DNA from: Bacteriovorax sp. BSW11_IV
GTDB lineage: Bacteria; Bdellovibrionota; Bacteriovoracia; Bacteriovoracales; Bacteriovoracaceae
Assembly: GCF_000447755.1 (NCBI RefSeq)
Contig: NZ_AUNE01000050.1
Span: 1 to 64,000, forward strand
Length of the DNA stretch: 64,000 bases
Direction of reading: 5' to 3'
Shown: in pieces, positions 8,791-18,075 of the stretch
Layout of the letters: every line of letters starts with the position of its first letter
Numbering within the stretch: the first letter of the stretch is position 1
Made by a program: the position numbers and the translations under genes
The notes under the pieces: generated by a model
The model's input: only the letters and a program-made list of their open reading frames with translations
Told to the model about the DNA's origin: nothing
The model's database searches: none

Positions 8791-9327
8791 ATGTTAGGTA
8801 AGTGGAAGGATATTGAAGTTAAAGAAGTTCTGAAGGCCACGGTGTTTCGCTACTTTCAAAAAAGAAGGCAAAACGCTGATGGCACTAAAGAGTTTACTTT
8901 CGATGTCCTCCAGTGTCCCAATTGGGTGAATGTGGTGGCCACAGATACTGATGGCCATTTTGTCATGGTAAAGCAATTTCGCCATGGCACCGCTGAGTTT
9001 AGTTTCGAATTTCCTGCAGGAGTTATCCATAGCGGCGAAGACCCAATGCTTGCTGGAATGAGGGAGCTTAGGGAAGAGACGGGCATGACTTCCAATCAAT
9101 GGACTTATCTCGGGGAGATGAATGTTAATCCCGCATTTATGACAAACAAGTGTTACTTCTATCACGCAAAAAATTGTATCAAAACTCACGATCAAGAACT
9201 CGACCCGCTCGAAGAAATTGAAGTTCATGCGATGAGTGCTAAGACTCTTCACACGGCCATCCAAAATCATAGTGTCAACCATTCGCTTGTGACATGTGGT
9301 TTATATCTTTTGGAGCATCATTCATAA
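8791..9327 (+). CDS. NUDIX hydrolase, ADP-ribose pyrophosphatase-like
   Basis: A 178-residue protein with a complete Nudix box: a glycine at the start of GVIHSGED, then REL.EETGM (about residues 76-98). The FEFPAG segment just before it is typical of the ADP-ribose/NDP-sugar pyrophosphatase branch. Such enzymes cleave nucleoside diphosphates linked to another moiety, using Mg2+ held by the box glutamates. It is the last gene of the yajQ operon, starting directly after the preceding stop codon. Confidence 0.9.
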   Translation: MLGKWKDIEVKEVLKATVFRYFQKRRQNADGTKEFTFDVLQCPNWVNVVATDTDGHFVMVKQFRHGTAEFSFEFPAGVIHSGEDPMLAGMRELREETGMTSNQWTYLGEMNVNPAFMTNKCYFYHAKNCIKTHDQELDPLEEIEVHAMSAKTLHTAIQNHSVNHSLVTCGLYLLEHHS

Positions 9328-9451
9328 TTTTTGTGCTTTCCAGTGCTTTATTCTTGATAATGCGGGGATAGTTTAAAAAAGTTCAGCATGAGTACTTCGT
9401 ATAAACAGATTTGATGTTTAAATAAAGGCAATCTAGTCCGAAGGGATTTTT

Positions 9452-10246
9452 ATGAAAAAGCTCATGGCCTTTATTTTTTTATCACTTCTTTTTTCTTCAT
9501 GTAAAAATCAGATGAATGTGGAATTGAATGATCTTATTAAGGCCAATGCAAGTTATGGTGATGAGAGTTCTTCAGATAACCCCGTAGTAGAAACATACGG
9601 CTATCGCCTAGACGCTACGGATGAAGAATATGCAACATACTCTGGTTATGCTCTTCAAATGGATAGCACTTACTTGGCCGCTACTTATACAATGACAGGT
9701 GCTCAAAAATTTAACTATGGGATTCCCACAAATTTTTCAGGCACGGACAATCAAAAACTCGATTTCACTTCAGGCGTAAAGGCATTTGAGTGTGATATTT
9801 CATATATCGATGCGGCCCCAACAGATAGTATTTTTGGCCAGATTTGTGGTGTTTCAGAGTTCATTACTAATAAGGGTGTTTTGTTTCAGATTGTTGTGAA
9901 TAATTCAAATATTACAGTCATCATTGTTATCGATAACGCCATTGTTTACAGTCAGAGTTTGACATCACTGGATGAAGCACCAGAGCGTATCGGCTTTGAG
10001 TTAAATGCGAACACTGGGATTGTTACAATCTATTTTGATAATATTATCGTCCCTCTAAGTTCTAATGCCTATACTGTGATGGAGTATCTTGGCGTTCTTT
10101 CTATTCAGGAGGGGGATGGCAATACCAACAACACGGGCAAAGAGACTTCGATGCGTTTAGTTTTAGATGGAAGTGATATGACTAATGCTTACGATACTCC
10201 AACAACAGACCCCTTTGGTGGGCCTGTTGCGAATATTGTATTCTAG
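9452..10246 (+). CDS. Putative lipoprotein, unknown
   Basis: A 264-residue protein with a lipoprotein signal (LLFSSC, Cys17). The mature part is rich in D, N, T, S and Y with alternating hydrophobic strands, as in secreted beta-sandwich (LamG/concanavalin-like) domains; the segment near residues 150-200 ends with TIYFDN. No family is recognised. Its end overlaps the convergent NYN gene by 4 bp. A 124-bp upstream gap probably holds its own promoter. Confidence 0.7.
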   Translation: MKKLMAFIFLSLLFSSCKNQMNVELNDLIKANASYGDESSSDNPVVETYGYRLDATDEEYATYSGYALQMDSTYLAATYTMTGAQKFNYGIPTNFSGTDNQKLDFTSGVKAFECDISYIDAAPTDSIFGQICGVSEFITNKGVLFQIVVNNSNITVIIVIDNAIVYSQSLTSLDEAPERIGFELNANTGIVTIYFDNIIVPLSSNAYTVMEYLGVLSIQEGDGNTNNTGKETSMRLVLDGSDMTNAYDTPTTDPFGGPVANIVF

Positions 10247-10767
10247 CGAGTTTTTTTATACGGCGTTTTAGGTCTTTGTTTTTTTGGCTGACCTGTTAAT
10301 TCAAAAACATCTTCAGAAATAATGGGGTGAAAATAATCGGCCTCTTCAACAAGAAGGTGAGAGGTCGTATCTTCGATGGCCGCAATCTCAACTCTTACAC
10401 CTTCACTTTTTAAGTGGCGTACAAGTTCGATATAGTCACTATCACCAGAGAGGATGATAATGGTATCGACCTTACTGGCAAGTTGAGTGGCCTTAATGGT
10501 TAATGGGATATCGGCACTTTTGTGACATGGAATAACTGATCCGTGAAAGTAAAAGTGTAGACGCTCTTTTAGTTTAGAGGAAATATTTTTTCCTTCTCTA
10601 AAATAAATGAGCCTGTTGAGTCCACGATTATCTAAAAGACGTGGGATAAGCACGTCAAAGTTAATCATGGTGTTTTCGCTTTTTGTTACAGTATGGAGCG
10701 AGCGCTCGATATTGTTGCCATCTACAAGAATGGCAACTGATTGATTGATATTTACATCGACTGACAT
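10243..10767 (-). CDS. NYN-domain protein (putative ribonuclease, LabA/DUF88-like)
   Basis: A 174-residue NYN/PIN-like protein. The acidic residues of the active site are visible: VAILVDGNNIERS near residue 11 and IILSGDSDYIELVRHLK near residue 100, followed by VRVEIAAIE. The tail is basic (KKQRPKTPYKKTR). NYN proteins are Mg2+-dependent nucleases acting on RNA. The ATG at 10767 is 1 bp after the stop of the large lipoprotein gene, and its ribosome site (GGAGGAAT) lies inside that gene's last codons. The two are therefore translationally coupled. Confidence 0.9.
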   Translation of the reverse strand: MSVDVNINQSVAILVDGNNIERSLHTVTKSENTMINFDVLIPRLLDNRGLNRLIYFREGKNISSKLKERLHFYFHGSVIPCHKSADIPLTIKATQLASKVDTIIILSGDSDYIELVRHLKSEGVRVEIAAIEDTTSHLLVEEADYFHPIISEDVFELTGQPKKQRPKTPYKKTR

Positions 10768-10768
10768 T

Positions 10769-13700
10769 TTATTCCTCCGGTTCTTCACCCTCGTCATCGG
10801 AGCAAGTGGCACCGTTAACAAGATAATACAAAAGAGAGCCGATGTTAACTCGCTGTGCTTCAGTATTGCGGTAATAGAACCAGAACAGATTATGGTGTTT
10901 GAAAATCGTCACTTTCGAACATGGGATCGTCATATACTTAATCATATGAAAGAAAACGACTCGTGCGTACTTTTCATTTCCATCTCTAAGGTCTGGAGCA
11001 AGCATTAGAATAACGTTGCGGTAAACCTCAAAGGCCCTATCAAGCTCATCTCTGTCGATAACATTGTCTTGATTGCGATCAAAACGTAGGAATGTTGATT
11101 CGATATTGAGCATGGCCCCAATGACAAGAGTGTAATCTCTAATTCTCATTGGTTCTTCAATAGGAATGTCTCTGGCAAAACCTTCAATACTGCGAATGAA
11201 CTCGATATTTTGCTCTTTTGAGTTATCTGTTGAGTACCTCTGCAGTTGAGGGAAGAAGTTGTTAAATTTTAAATCTTTGAAAACTACATCAAAGAAGTTC
11301 TCTCTGTGGCAAACAGGATCAATACGATAGTCGCCATCAGATTTTTCGACAAATGGACAAATGTCTTTCATTCTGTCCATGACTTTGTTGGCAAGCACTA
11401 CTGCTTGTAAAATAAGAGCAACGTACTCCGTTCCTTCTTCTTGATTGAGTTGCATATCTCCATTTGATTGACTCTGGAATAGGTCACCAAGAAGGAGAGT
11501 GTTTCTTGAGAAGAATTGGAAGTTGCTAGTCCATAGGTTGAACTCTTCTAAGATAGAACGAATACCAACAAGGAAATCTCCAAGTTGTTCCATCGTAATT
11601 GAGTTGCCTTTGGCATCGTTTGGATTGCTTACATAAGGGCCATAGGCCACAAGAACTTTTCCTAGACCCCAACGAATCATAGAAAGCTCTTCAAACCCGT
11701 ACTTATTGCGAAGAATCTTGAATGTATAATGTTGCATTCCTGAATCTTGATCTCTGAAGTAGCGGTAGTTTGTTGCAAGCTTTGTGAAATTTTCTTTAAG
11801 CTCTGGCATGTAGCCTTCTCTAAGCTTCTTGTACACAGGAAGGTTAGGGAAGTTCACTGTCTTAAGCTCATTTAAGATTGTTTCTACGATATTTTTCTTG
11901 CCAAAAATATCAGGTAGATTCAATTCTTCAGCTTTATTCTCTAAGAAATCAAGGGCGCGACCACCAAAGCTTTCGGCCGTTTGACTTCTACCACTCTTAG
12001 AAGCTTTCTTTGCCTTTGGCTCAAGTTGATCTTTCATATGATCATAAGTCGCATCAGTGAAGATCATGATCTCGAAGGCCTCAAAGAACGTATTCATGAC
12101 AGTGTCGATATCTTTCTTTGTGAAGATAGAATCAAGGTCTTCATGATTTGAAGGAAGGTCTGGCTCTTTTGCGTTATAAGTCAGCTCTTCTCTCGGTTTA
12201 AGTTCAATAAGCCTTTCTTTAAGATCAATGATTGTTCTTTTAAAGCGAGTAAACTTCACTTCAGTAAAACGCTCAAGAAGTCTAAGAATAGAAGTCACTT
12301 TAATGATATTTGTCTCAGGAGCAATCTTCTCCATAAGATCATTTAGTCCTCTACCAATTTCGTAAACTTTTACATTGAAATCAAGTTTCGTCTCATACTT
12401 ATCGCGCTTTAAAGTAATGGCCTCAATCAGAAGTTTTACTATAGCGCGTGCTTTAGAGATAAGTTTTTTCGCATCTTCCTTAGAAAGATTATCAGGTGCT
12501 CCACCAACAAGAAGCGCCTTTACTGGGAAGACATCTGCAATAAGATCAAGGTCTTCGTCTTTAAGATTTGTTAGATTTTGTGTCTCTTGTAAGAAGCTTA
12601 CAATATCCACATCTTTATTAAAGACACGGCCTTTTTCTAGGTTCTGATCAAGCTTTCCTGTGAACTCTACAACAGTTGAAAGAAGTTCATCTTGGTGCTC
12701 AGAGATTTCATCATTTTCGTATTTTTTGAAGAAGTCCTTAATACCATCAGTAAGGTTAAGTCCATCAATCAATACGTTGATATAGTTAAGAGCACTTTGG
12801 AATTCTTTAAATGTGTACGTTTCTTGATCGCCGCCCAGAATATTTTTCTTGAAGGCCACAAGGGCCTCTGTGAATTTGCTTTGGTCTTCTTTTTCAAAGA
12901 AGAACTCGATGATTTTCTTCGCTTCACTTGCTGCAAGCACAGGGAAGTCCACATCAGTTTTAAGAAGAAGAGATTCAATCTTAACCAGCTGTCCTTCTAG
13001 GAGGATGCGCTTTTGCATGGCCTCTTCTTTTCTTGGAAGAAGGTAGCGAATATCAAAGTAAATCTCTGCTAGCTCTTTAGTCTTACTTAGAGCATCGAAA
13101 ACTTCTTTTCTTGTAATAAGCTCACGTGAGCCACCAAGGGCAAGTTGTTTGATAGAAAACAGAGCATTGACTACTTCCATGTCGAAGTTAAATGTCTTTG
13201 TTTCTTTATTAAGAGTCTCAATAAAATTAAGAACTGCAAGCTCAGAAGGAATAGTCACTTCATTACGAATAAGAGTTTTGGCCTCACTCGGAAAGTGCTT
13301 TGCTAGTGAATAAATCTTTTCACGAGCCGTATTAACATCGTCTTCTTCTTTTTTCGTTAGATCTTTTGTGATCTCTTCAATCTGGTTGTAGCGCTGAAGA
13401 GACTTGATACCTAAACGCAGGTAAGTAAAAATCGTTTTAAGGTCTTTGAAAAGAAATTTTCTTTTGTCGCCACCAATGAGGTCTTTTTTGAAACTTTCAA
13501 TGAGCTTTTCATAATCGCGCAGCTTGAAGCTTCCGCTTTTTAGCGTCACTTCATCTAGATCGATCTGCTCAGCGATATTGAAGAGGTCATCAATATCAAA
13601 GATATACTCTTCGTCTTTGTGCTTATAAAGAGCGTTTTCAATATTGTCGGCCTTATCAATAAGGTAGTCATGATATTCCCACTTATCGCTAAAGTCGCTA

Positions 13701-14485
13701 TCGGCGATAAGAACGGCATCGAAGGCCGCGATCAAAATTCCTGGGGCCTTTGAAACAAGGTCAATAAGCTCAAGTGATGTGATCTCTTCTTTTGTTCCGC
13801 CTAGGAAAAGCTTTTTAATAAACAGAAGTGAGTCGATGACTTTTTCATCAACATTCTTTCCAGAAAGCTTTGACTGAAGGTCTAGGATAAATTGTTTAAG
13901 ATTAATTTTCTTTGGAACTTTGTGACCAATTTCAATGATCTTTAATGTTTCCGCTGAGAAGCGTTCGATGGCCTGAATAAGAAGTTCGCGGTTTTTCCAA
14001 AAATCGGCGCGCTTTTTCTTATCACTCATATCACTAAAAACTTGGTATATAATGATGGCCTCTTTATTCACGCTTGAAAGAAGCTTGAATAGAGGAGTGA
14101 TATTATCTCTTGAGATTTGTCCGGCCTCATCGCGCAGAAGAAGCATATTAAGTTCGAACACAAGGCTTAGACCTTGAATGATCGTCTCACTATTTTTGTC
14201 GAAGAATTTTTTTACGAACTGAGAAAGCTCACCTTCAGTTAGAACGTCGCGGTTTTGTGTTTTCACGTAACGAAATTGAGCGAGCTTTGATTCGATACAC
14301 TCAATTTGTTCTTGGACGTTTTCTACAAATATTTGGCCGATCTTGGCCGGATCAATCGTACAGTCGCTCCCAAGTTGGGGGCTTCTGTAGACGTTAGAGT
14401 CTTCTACAGGTGTGTCCTTCAAATATCCACAACTTGCAAGCAAGGTCATGGCAAGGATTAACATGATATTGTTTAATTTTCGCAT
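10769..14485 (-). CDS. Giant lipoprotein with ~109-residue repeats and an EF-hand
   Basis: A 1238-residue protein with a lipoprotein signal (LLASC, Cys19). Six related segments carry an (F/I/V)K...(L/I)GG-x-acidic core followed by a T/S..E helix, centred near residues 118, 228, 337, 450, 550 and 660, a period of about 109. Near residues 1133-1148 is a consensus EF-hand loop (DRNQDNVIDRDE). The repeats look like decayed EF-hand-type helix-loop-helix units, suggesting a calcium-responsive surface or periplasmic protein; that is inference. Downstream is the coupled NYN gene, and divergently upstream is an outer-membrane-type protein. It is probably specific to this lineage. Confidence 0.8.
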   Translation of the reverse strand: MRKLNNIMLILAMTLLASCGYLKDTPVEDSNVYRSPQLGSDCTIDPAKIGQIFVENVQEQIECIESKLAQFRYVKTQNRDVLTEGELSQFVKKFFDKNSETIIQGLSLVFELNMLLLRDEAGQISRDNITPLFKLLSSVNKEAIIIYQVFSDMSDKKKRADFWKNRELLIQAIERFSAETLKIIEIGHKVPKKINLKQFILDLQSKLSGKNVDEKVIDSLLFIKKLFLGGTKEEITSLELIDLVSKAPGILIAAFDAVLIADSDFSDKWEYHDYLIDKADNIENALYKHKDEEYIFDIDDLFNIAEQIDLDEVTLKSGSFKLRDYEKLIESFKKDLIGGDKRKFLFKDLKTIFTYLRLGIKSLQRYNQIEEITKDLTKKEEDDVNTAREKIYSLAKHFPSEAKTLIRNEVTIPSELAVLNFIETLNKETKTFNFDMEVVNALFSIKQLALGGSRELITRKEVFDALSKTKELAEIYFDIRYLLPRKEEAMQKRILLEGQLVKIESLLLKTDVDFPVLAASEAKKIIEFFFEKEDQSKFTEALVAFKKNILGGDQETYTFKEFQSALNYINVLIDGLNLTDGIKDFFKKYENDEISEHQDELLSTVVEFTGKLDQNLEKGRVFNKDVDIVSFLQETQNLTNLKDEDLDLIADVFPVKALLVGGAPDNLSKEDAKKLISKARAIVKLLIEAITLKRDKYETKLDFNVKVYEIGRGLNDLMEKIAPETNIIKVTSILRLLERFTEVKFTRFKRTIIDLKERLIELKPREELTYNAKEPDLPSNHEDLDSIFTKKDIDTVMNTFFEAFEIMIFTDATYDHMKDQLEPKAKKASKSGRSQTAESFGGRALDFLENKAEELNLPDIFGKKNIVETILNELKTVNFPNLPVYKKLREGYMPELKENFTKLATNYRYFRDQDSGMQHYTFKILRNKYGFEELSMIRWGLGKVLVAYGPYVSNPNDAKGNSITMEQLGDFLVGIRSILEEFNLWTSNFQFFSRNTLLLGDLFQSQSNGDMQLNQEEGTEYVALILQAVVLANKVMDRMKDICPFVEKSDGDYRIDPVCHRENFFDVVFKDLKFNNFFPQLQRYSTDNSKEQNIEFIRSIEGFARDIPIEEPMRIRDYTLVIGAMLNIESTFLRFDRNQDNVIDRDELDRAFEVYRNVILMLAPDLRDGNEKYARVVFFHMIKYMTIPCSKVTIFKHHNLFWFYYRNTEAQRVNIGSLLYYLVNGATCSDDEGEEPEE

Positions 14486-14633
14486 ATTTAAGCCAACTTG
14501 GTTGGTTTATCGTGTTGATTTGTGTTAGAAAACCATATTAAATTTGTCACCAAATAGGAAGTAAAGTTAAGGAAATGTAACTTAATTACATGGTGCGCAA
14601 AAATAAAGTGCATTTTGCCGTTGGAAAGCTACT

Positions 14634-16010
14634 ATGGTTTTAATGATAAAGAAATATTCGATACTACTTGCAACTCTAATCGCAATTCCAAATAGTTGGG
14701 CACTAACTTTGCCTAACGGTGATATGAATGGCAGTGTATCTTTCGAAAAATTTCACCGCCTGAACAGCCCAGGTTATCAAAACAACTTTAATGAGTGGGC
14801 CGGAGTTTCTTTAAGAGGGCAGGGCGACTTTAAGCATATGCGCGGCACTCTCGATGCCGATCTGCGCTTCTTTTTCAACGACACTAACGATATCAATTAC
14901 TCGATTTCCGAGGCGAATCTTGAGTATTCAGATTCAGACCGCCGCTTTGTGGTGGGAAGGAAGCTTCTTGATTGGAATATCAACGAGCACTACTGGATGC
15001 TAGGAAATATGAACGCTCAACAAGGGATGCAGCTTCTTTCTGAAAAGCAGGAAGGACTTGTGGGCCTTTATGCTGAGAGAAAGTTTGATCAGCACTTTAA
15101 GCTCTCGCTGTTTTTCTCATATCTTTATATACCACCGTTGAACCCTGGTATTGATGTGAAGGACGGCAAGATCACGTCGAACTCTGAGTGGGTGAGAAGA
15201 CCGCCAGAATATACTGTTATTGAAGGTAAGCGAGTGCCTATCGTTTACAATATCAATATGCCTGAAATCTCGGATATCGTTTTCAAGAAAAGTCTTGGGA
15301 TTCGTCAGGCCTATGGCTGGGACGGCGGAGAGCTTTCAAGTTTTATTATCTATAAGCCTGAAAATAAAATCAGGGCCAACGCCGATGCCGTTTTAAATCA
15401 AACGCCAGAAGGTGATTACAATATTAATGTTACGGCCAACCCGATTGTGAACCACCACATGATTTATGGTGTGCAGATTCGTCAGGACTTTGGCGATGTG
15501 AAGACGGTGACAGGCCTTGATATTACTGATCCCAACGCTCGTTTAGGAAAGGACTTTGAGATTATTGATCCTGTGAAGATGAAAGAGAGCAACAGAACTT
15601 TTAGTTCTGATTACTTCTCGATCGCACCGGCCTATGATCGCGAGAGCTACTTTCACTCAACGGCCTATATTGACCGCACGAACTACGATATCCTTTTTAG
15701 TTATATCCAGCTTCTTAGTGATAATAAGCGTGGAAACGATGACTTCTATAGTGATGCCATTAAATGGAAGCAGGCCTTCGGTGGGAAGATCCGCTACTTT
15801 ATAACTGACAATTTTAATATTGCGGCGGACTTAAAGTACGATATCGCTAGAAAAGACAATATCTTAAAGCTTGAGACTCAATATCGTTTTGCTCCACAGG
15901 CCGATCTTAAGGTGGGAGCGGAGCTTTTCAAGTCACCTCAAGAGAATTCTTATTGGAGTGCTTATCGTGCTCATGACACGATTTACACACAATTACGCTT
16001 CCTCTTCTAA
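14634..16010 (+). CDS. Outer-membrane beta-barrel-type protein, unknown
   Basis: A 458-residue protein with a signal peptide (about residues 1-23, ending SWA). The body shows alternating polar/aromatic strands (e.g. DLRFFFNDTNDINYSISEANLEY, split over strands) and ends in a phenylalanine (TQLRFLF), the usual outer-membrane assembly signal. No porin family is recognised. It is transcribed divergently from the giant lipoprotein across a 148-bp gap. A second in-frame ATG lies 9 bp in. Confidence 0.75.
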   Translation: MVLMIKKYSILLATLIAIPNSWALTLPNGDMNGSVSFEKFHRLNSPGYQNNFNEWAGVSLRGQGDFKHMRGTLDADLRFFFNDTNDINYSISEANLEYSDSDRRFVVGRKLLDWNINEHYWMLGNMNAQQGMQLLSEKQEGLVGLYAERKFDQHFKLSLFFSYLYIPPLNPGIDVKDGKITSNSEWVRRPPEYTVIEGKRVPIVYNINMPEISDIVFKKSLGIRQAYGWDGGELSSFIIYKPENKIRANADAVLNQTPEGDYNINVTANPIVNHHMIYGVQIRQDFGDVKTVTGLDITDPNARLGKDFEIIDPVKMKESNRTFSSDYFSIAPAYDRESYFHSTAYIDRTNYDILFSYIQLLSDNKRGNDDFYSDAIKWKQAFGGKIRYFITDNFNIAADLKYDIARKDNILKLETQYRFAPQADLKVGAELFKSPQENSYWSAYRAHDTIYTQLRFLF

Positions 16011-16054
16011 TTCTTTACTTTTGTAATTTACGATTATCACGTATAATTTTGGCC

Positions 16055-16384
16055 ATGACGATGAAGTTATGGCCTCGCTTTTTATACGCTCTTTTGCTTC
16101 TTCTGACACTCTGTGTGCCAGGGACTCCTAGTGCAAACGAAGTATCTCGCGAAGCTAAAATTCAAGTTGAATACAAGAGCGTCTTCTCTCACTTTAGAAA
16201 TGGAGAGAAGGAGAGTTTTGAAAACTCTGTTTCAGTTGATTCTCTTCATTTACCTTTTTTAGGGCTTCTTGAATTTAGAGCCGAGCTTCTTTGTCAGCTC
16301 GATTATTTTGAACCCGTATTCAGAGCAAGAACAAATTTCTTCGAATACCCAACAGGTCCGAGTCCTCCTTATTTATTAAGCTGA
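16055..16384 (+). CDS. Small exported protein, unknown
   Basis: A 109-residue protein with a signal peptide (hydrophobic residues about 7-20, then SANE). The mature part is short, with two cysteine-poor beta-like segments and a proline-rich end (PTGPSPPYLLS). It has no recognised family. I chose the ATG at 16055; an in-frame TTG lies 6 bp earlier. It precedes the small membrane protein and antiporter genes and may be transcribed with them. Confidence 0.5.
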   Translation: MTMKLWPRFLYALLLLLTLCVPGTPSANEVSREAKIQVEYKSVFSHFRNGEKESFENSVSVDSLHLPFLGLLEFRAELLCQLDYFEPVFRARTNFFEYPTGPSPPYLLS

Positions 16385-16428
16385 TTACACTTTTTTAAAT
16401 CGTTTAATAAATTCTAAGGAGAATTATC

Positions 16429-16548
16429 GTGGAAAATAATAAAGGCCCTGAAAAAAAAGGGAACAACATCGGGTTATACTTTTTTGCAGTTTTATTTTTA
16501 GCAATGCTTGTTTACGCCATTGTTAGTCAAATGATGTTGAATCAATAA
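16429..16548 (+). CDS. 39-residue single-pass membrane protein
   Basis: A GTG start behind an AAGGAG site (about 8 bp spacing). The N-terminus is charged ([13 protein letters not shown]) and is followed by one membrane helix ([19 protein letters not shown]). It lies 24 bp upstream of the K+/H+ antiporter gene, in the same direction. Small single-pass proteins next to transporters are often regulatory subunits, but that role is inference. Confidence 0.6.
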
Positions 16549-16572
16549 ACGGCCCAAGGAGGGACACTTTTA

Positions 16573-18075
16573 ATGGAAGCGATTTTAAACCAAGGACTAT
16601 TAATTGGCTCAATCCTTCTCTTTGTAAGTGTCATCATCTCTAAAAGCTCTAGCCGCTTTGGTCTTCCCATCCTAATCATCTTCATGCTTGTGGGGATGTT
16701 TGCTGGAGGCGAGGGCCCAGGCGGCATCGAATTTGAAAATTACGAACTCACTCATTCCCTAAGTCTCGTGGCCATCGTCCTGATTATTTTCTCAGGGGCG
16801 CTCGACACTAAATTTGATGAAATCAAACCCGTGGCCCGCCGAGGTGTTCTGCTTTCAACACTTGGGGTTATTCTCACGGCCGGATTGATTGGGGCGTTTT
16901 CATATTACATCTTTAAGATCTCTCTTTTAAAGTCCCTTCTATTAGGAGCGATTCTCTCCTCAACAGATGCGGCCGCTGTCTTTGCTGCGTTTAAAGACCG
17001 CCACTCGGGCTTTGATAGAAAACTTAAAGGCCTTCTTGAATTGGAATCGGGAAGTAACGATCCCATGGCCTATTTTCTCGTGACGATCTTTTTAGGTTTA
17101 GTCGATAAGACTATTACCTATGAGACATTGTGGGTTGATCTGGTTTTAAATATTATCGTGGGCCTTCTTGGAGGTTATGCTTTTTCAAAGCTCTTTTTGA
17201 AAATCAACAACTCCATCAACTTGGACTTCCAAGGTTTATACCCGGCCCTAACGATGGCCTTTCTCTTTTTCACATACGCGGCCACAACACTTTTAAAAGG
17301 AAACGGACTACTTGCTGTTTATCTTTTCGGTCTAATCATTGCCAATAAAAAGTTTGTTCATAAAAATGCTCTCATCTCTTTTTACGATGGGATTGCATGG
17401 CTATCACAAATTGGGCTTTTTATTTTACTTGGGCTCTTGGCCATTCCGTCACGTCTTGTTTCTGTATGGCAAGAGGGGATTTGGTTGTCGATCTTTCTTA
17501 TCGCCATCGCAAGGCCATTGATCGTTTATCTGTTGATGGTTGGGGGAAAGTATTCGCTGGCGCAAAAGTTTTTCGCCTCATGGGCCGGACTTAAAGGGGC
17601 GACACCAATTGTTTTTGCGAGTTTTGCGGCCACGCACCTAGGAAGAGAAGTCTACTTTATTTTTGATATCGTCTTTTTTGTCGTCGTCTTCTCGGCCATC
17701 GTGCAAGGGATGACGCTTAAGTATTTTGCGCGCAAACTGAATTTTCTCTATCCACTTTCTCACGATGAGCACTTTCCCATCGATATGGAAACTCTTGAGC
17801 GTACAAAGTATGGGATTCGAGAGATTCGCTTAAAGTCAGGAGACGATGCCATTGGTAAGCGTATTGTGGATATTAAGCTTATCAATGGCACAAGAGTTCT
17901 TTTCATTAAGCGCGGGGATTTTTTGATTATTCCCGATGGCTCACAAACTTTTGATGAAGGCGACAGAGTACTTGTGGCCACCAATGAAAAAGGACAGCTC
18001 GCAGAAGTGGAAGAGATTCTTCGAAACGGATCTTTTTTCATTGAAGAGCCTGGTGATTTCGAACCCGTTCACTAA
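16573..18075 (+). CDS. Potassium/proton antiporter, CPA1 family
   Basis: A 500-residue integral membrane protein with about a dozen hydrophobic helices and the CPA1 exchanger signatures SSTDAAAVFAAF (near residue 136) and LLELESGSNDPMAY (near 155), where the Asp residues bind cations. Residues about 415-490 form a TrkA-C (RCK-C) domain (EIRLKSGDDAIGK; DRVLVATNE). That domain marks the NhaP2/CvrA subgroup of K+/H+ antiporters. An AAGGAGG site precedes the ATG. Its end overlaps the convergent MBL gene by 4 bp. Confidence 0.92.
   Translation: MEAILNQGLLIGSILLFVSVIISKSSSRFGLPILIIFMLVGMFAGGEGPGGIEFENYELTHSLSLVAIVLIIFSGALDTKFDEIKPVARRGVLLSTLGVILTAGLIGAFSYYIFKISLLKSLLLGAILSSTDAAAVFAAFKDRHSGFDRKLKGLLELESGSNDPMAYFLVTIFLGLVDKTITYETLWVDLVLNIIVGLLGGYAFSKLFLKINNSINLDFQGLYPALTMAFLFFTYAATTLLKGNGLLAVYLFGLIIANKKFVHKNALISFYDGIAWLSQIGLFILLGLLAIPSRLVSVWQEGIWLSIFLIAIARPLIVYLLMVGGKYSLAQKFFASWAGLKGATPIVFASFAATHLGREVYFIFDIVFFVVVFSAIVQGMTLKYFARKLNFLYPLSHDEHFPIDMETLERTKYGIREIRLKSGDDAIGKRIVDIKLINGTRVLFIKRGDFLIIPDGSQTFDEGDRVLVATNEKGQLAEVEEILRNGSFFIEEPGDFEPVH

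Noticed and set aside
8794-9282. Leftward 162-codon ORF opposite the NUDIX gene
   Set aside because: The Nudix box is complete in the rightward frame; the antisense frame has no motif or start signal.
12692-13000. Rightward ORFs inside the giant lipoprotein gene
   Set aside because: They are antisense to a long repeat-containing gene with consistent coding signal and have no ribosome sites or recognisable motifs.
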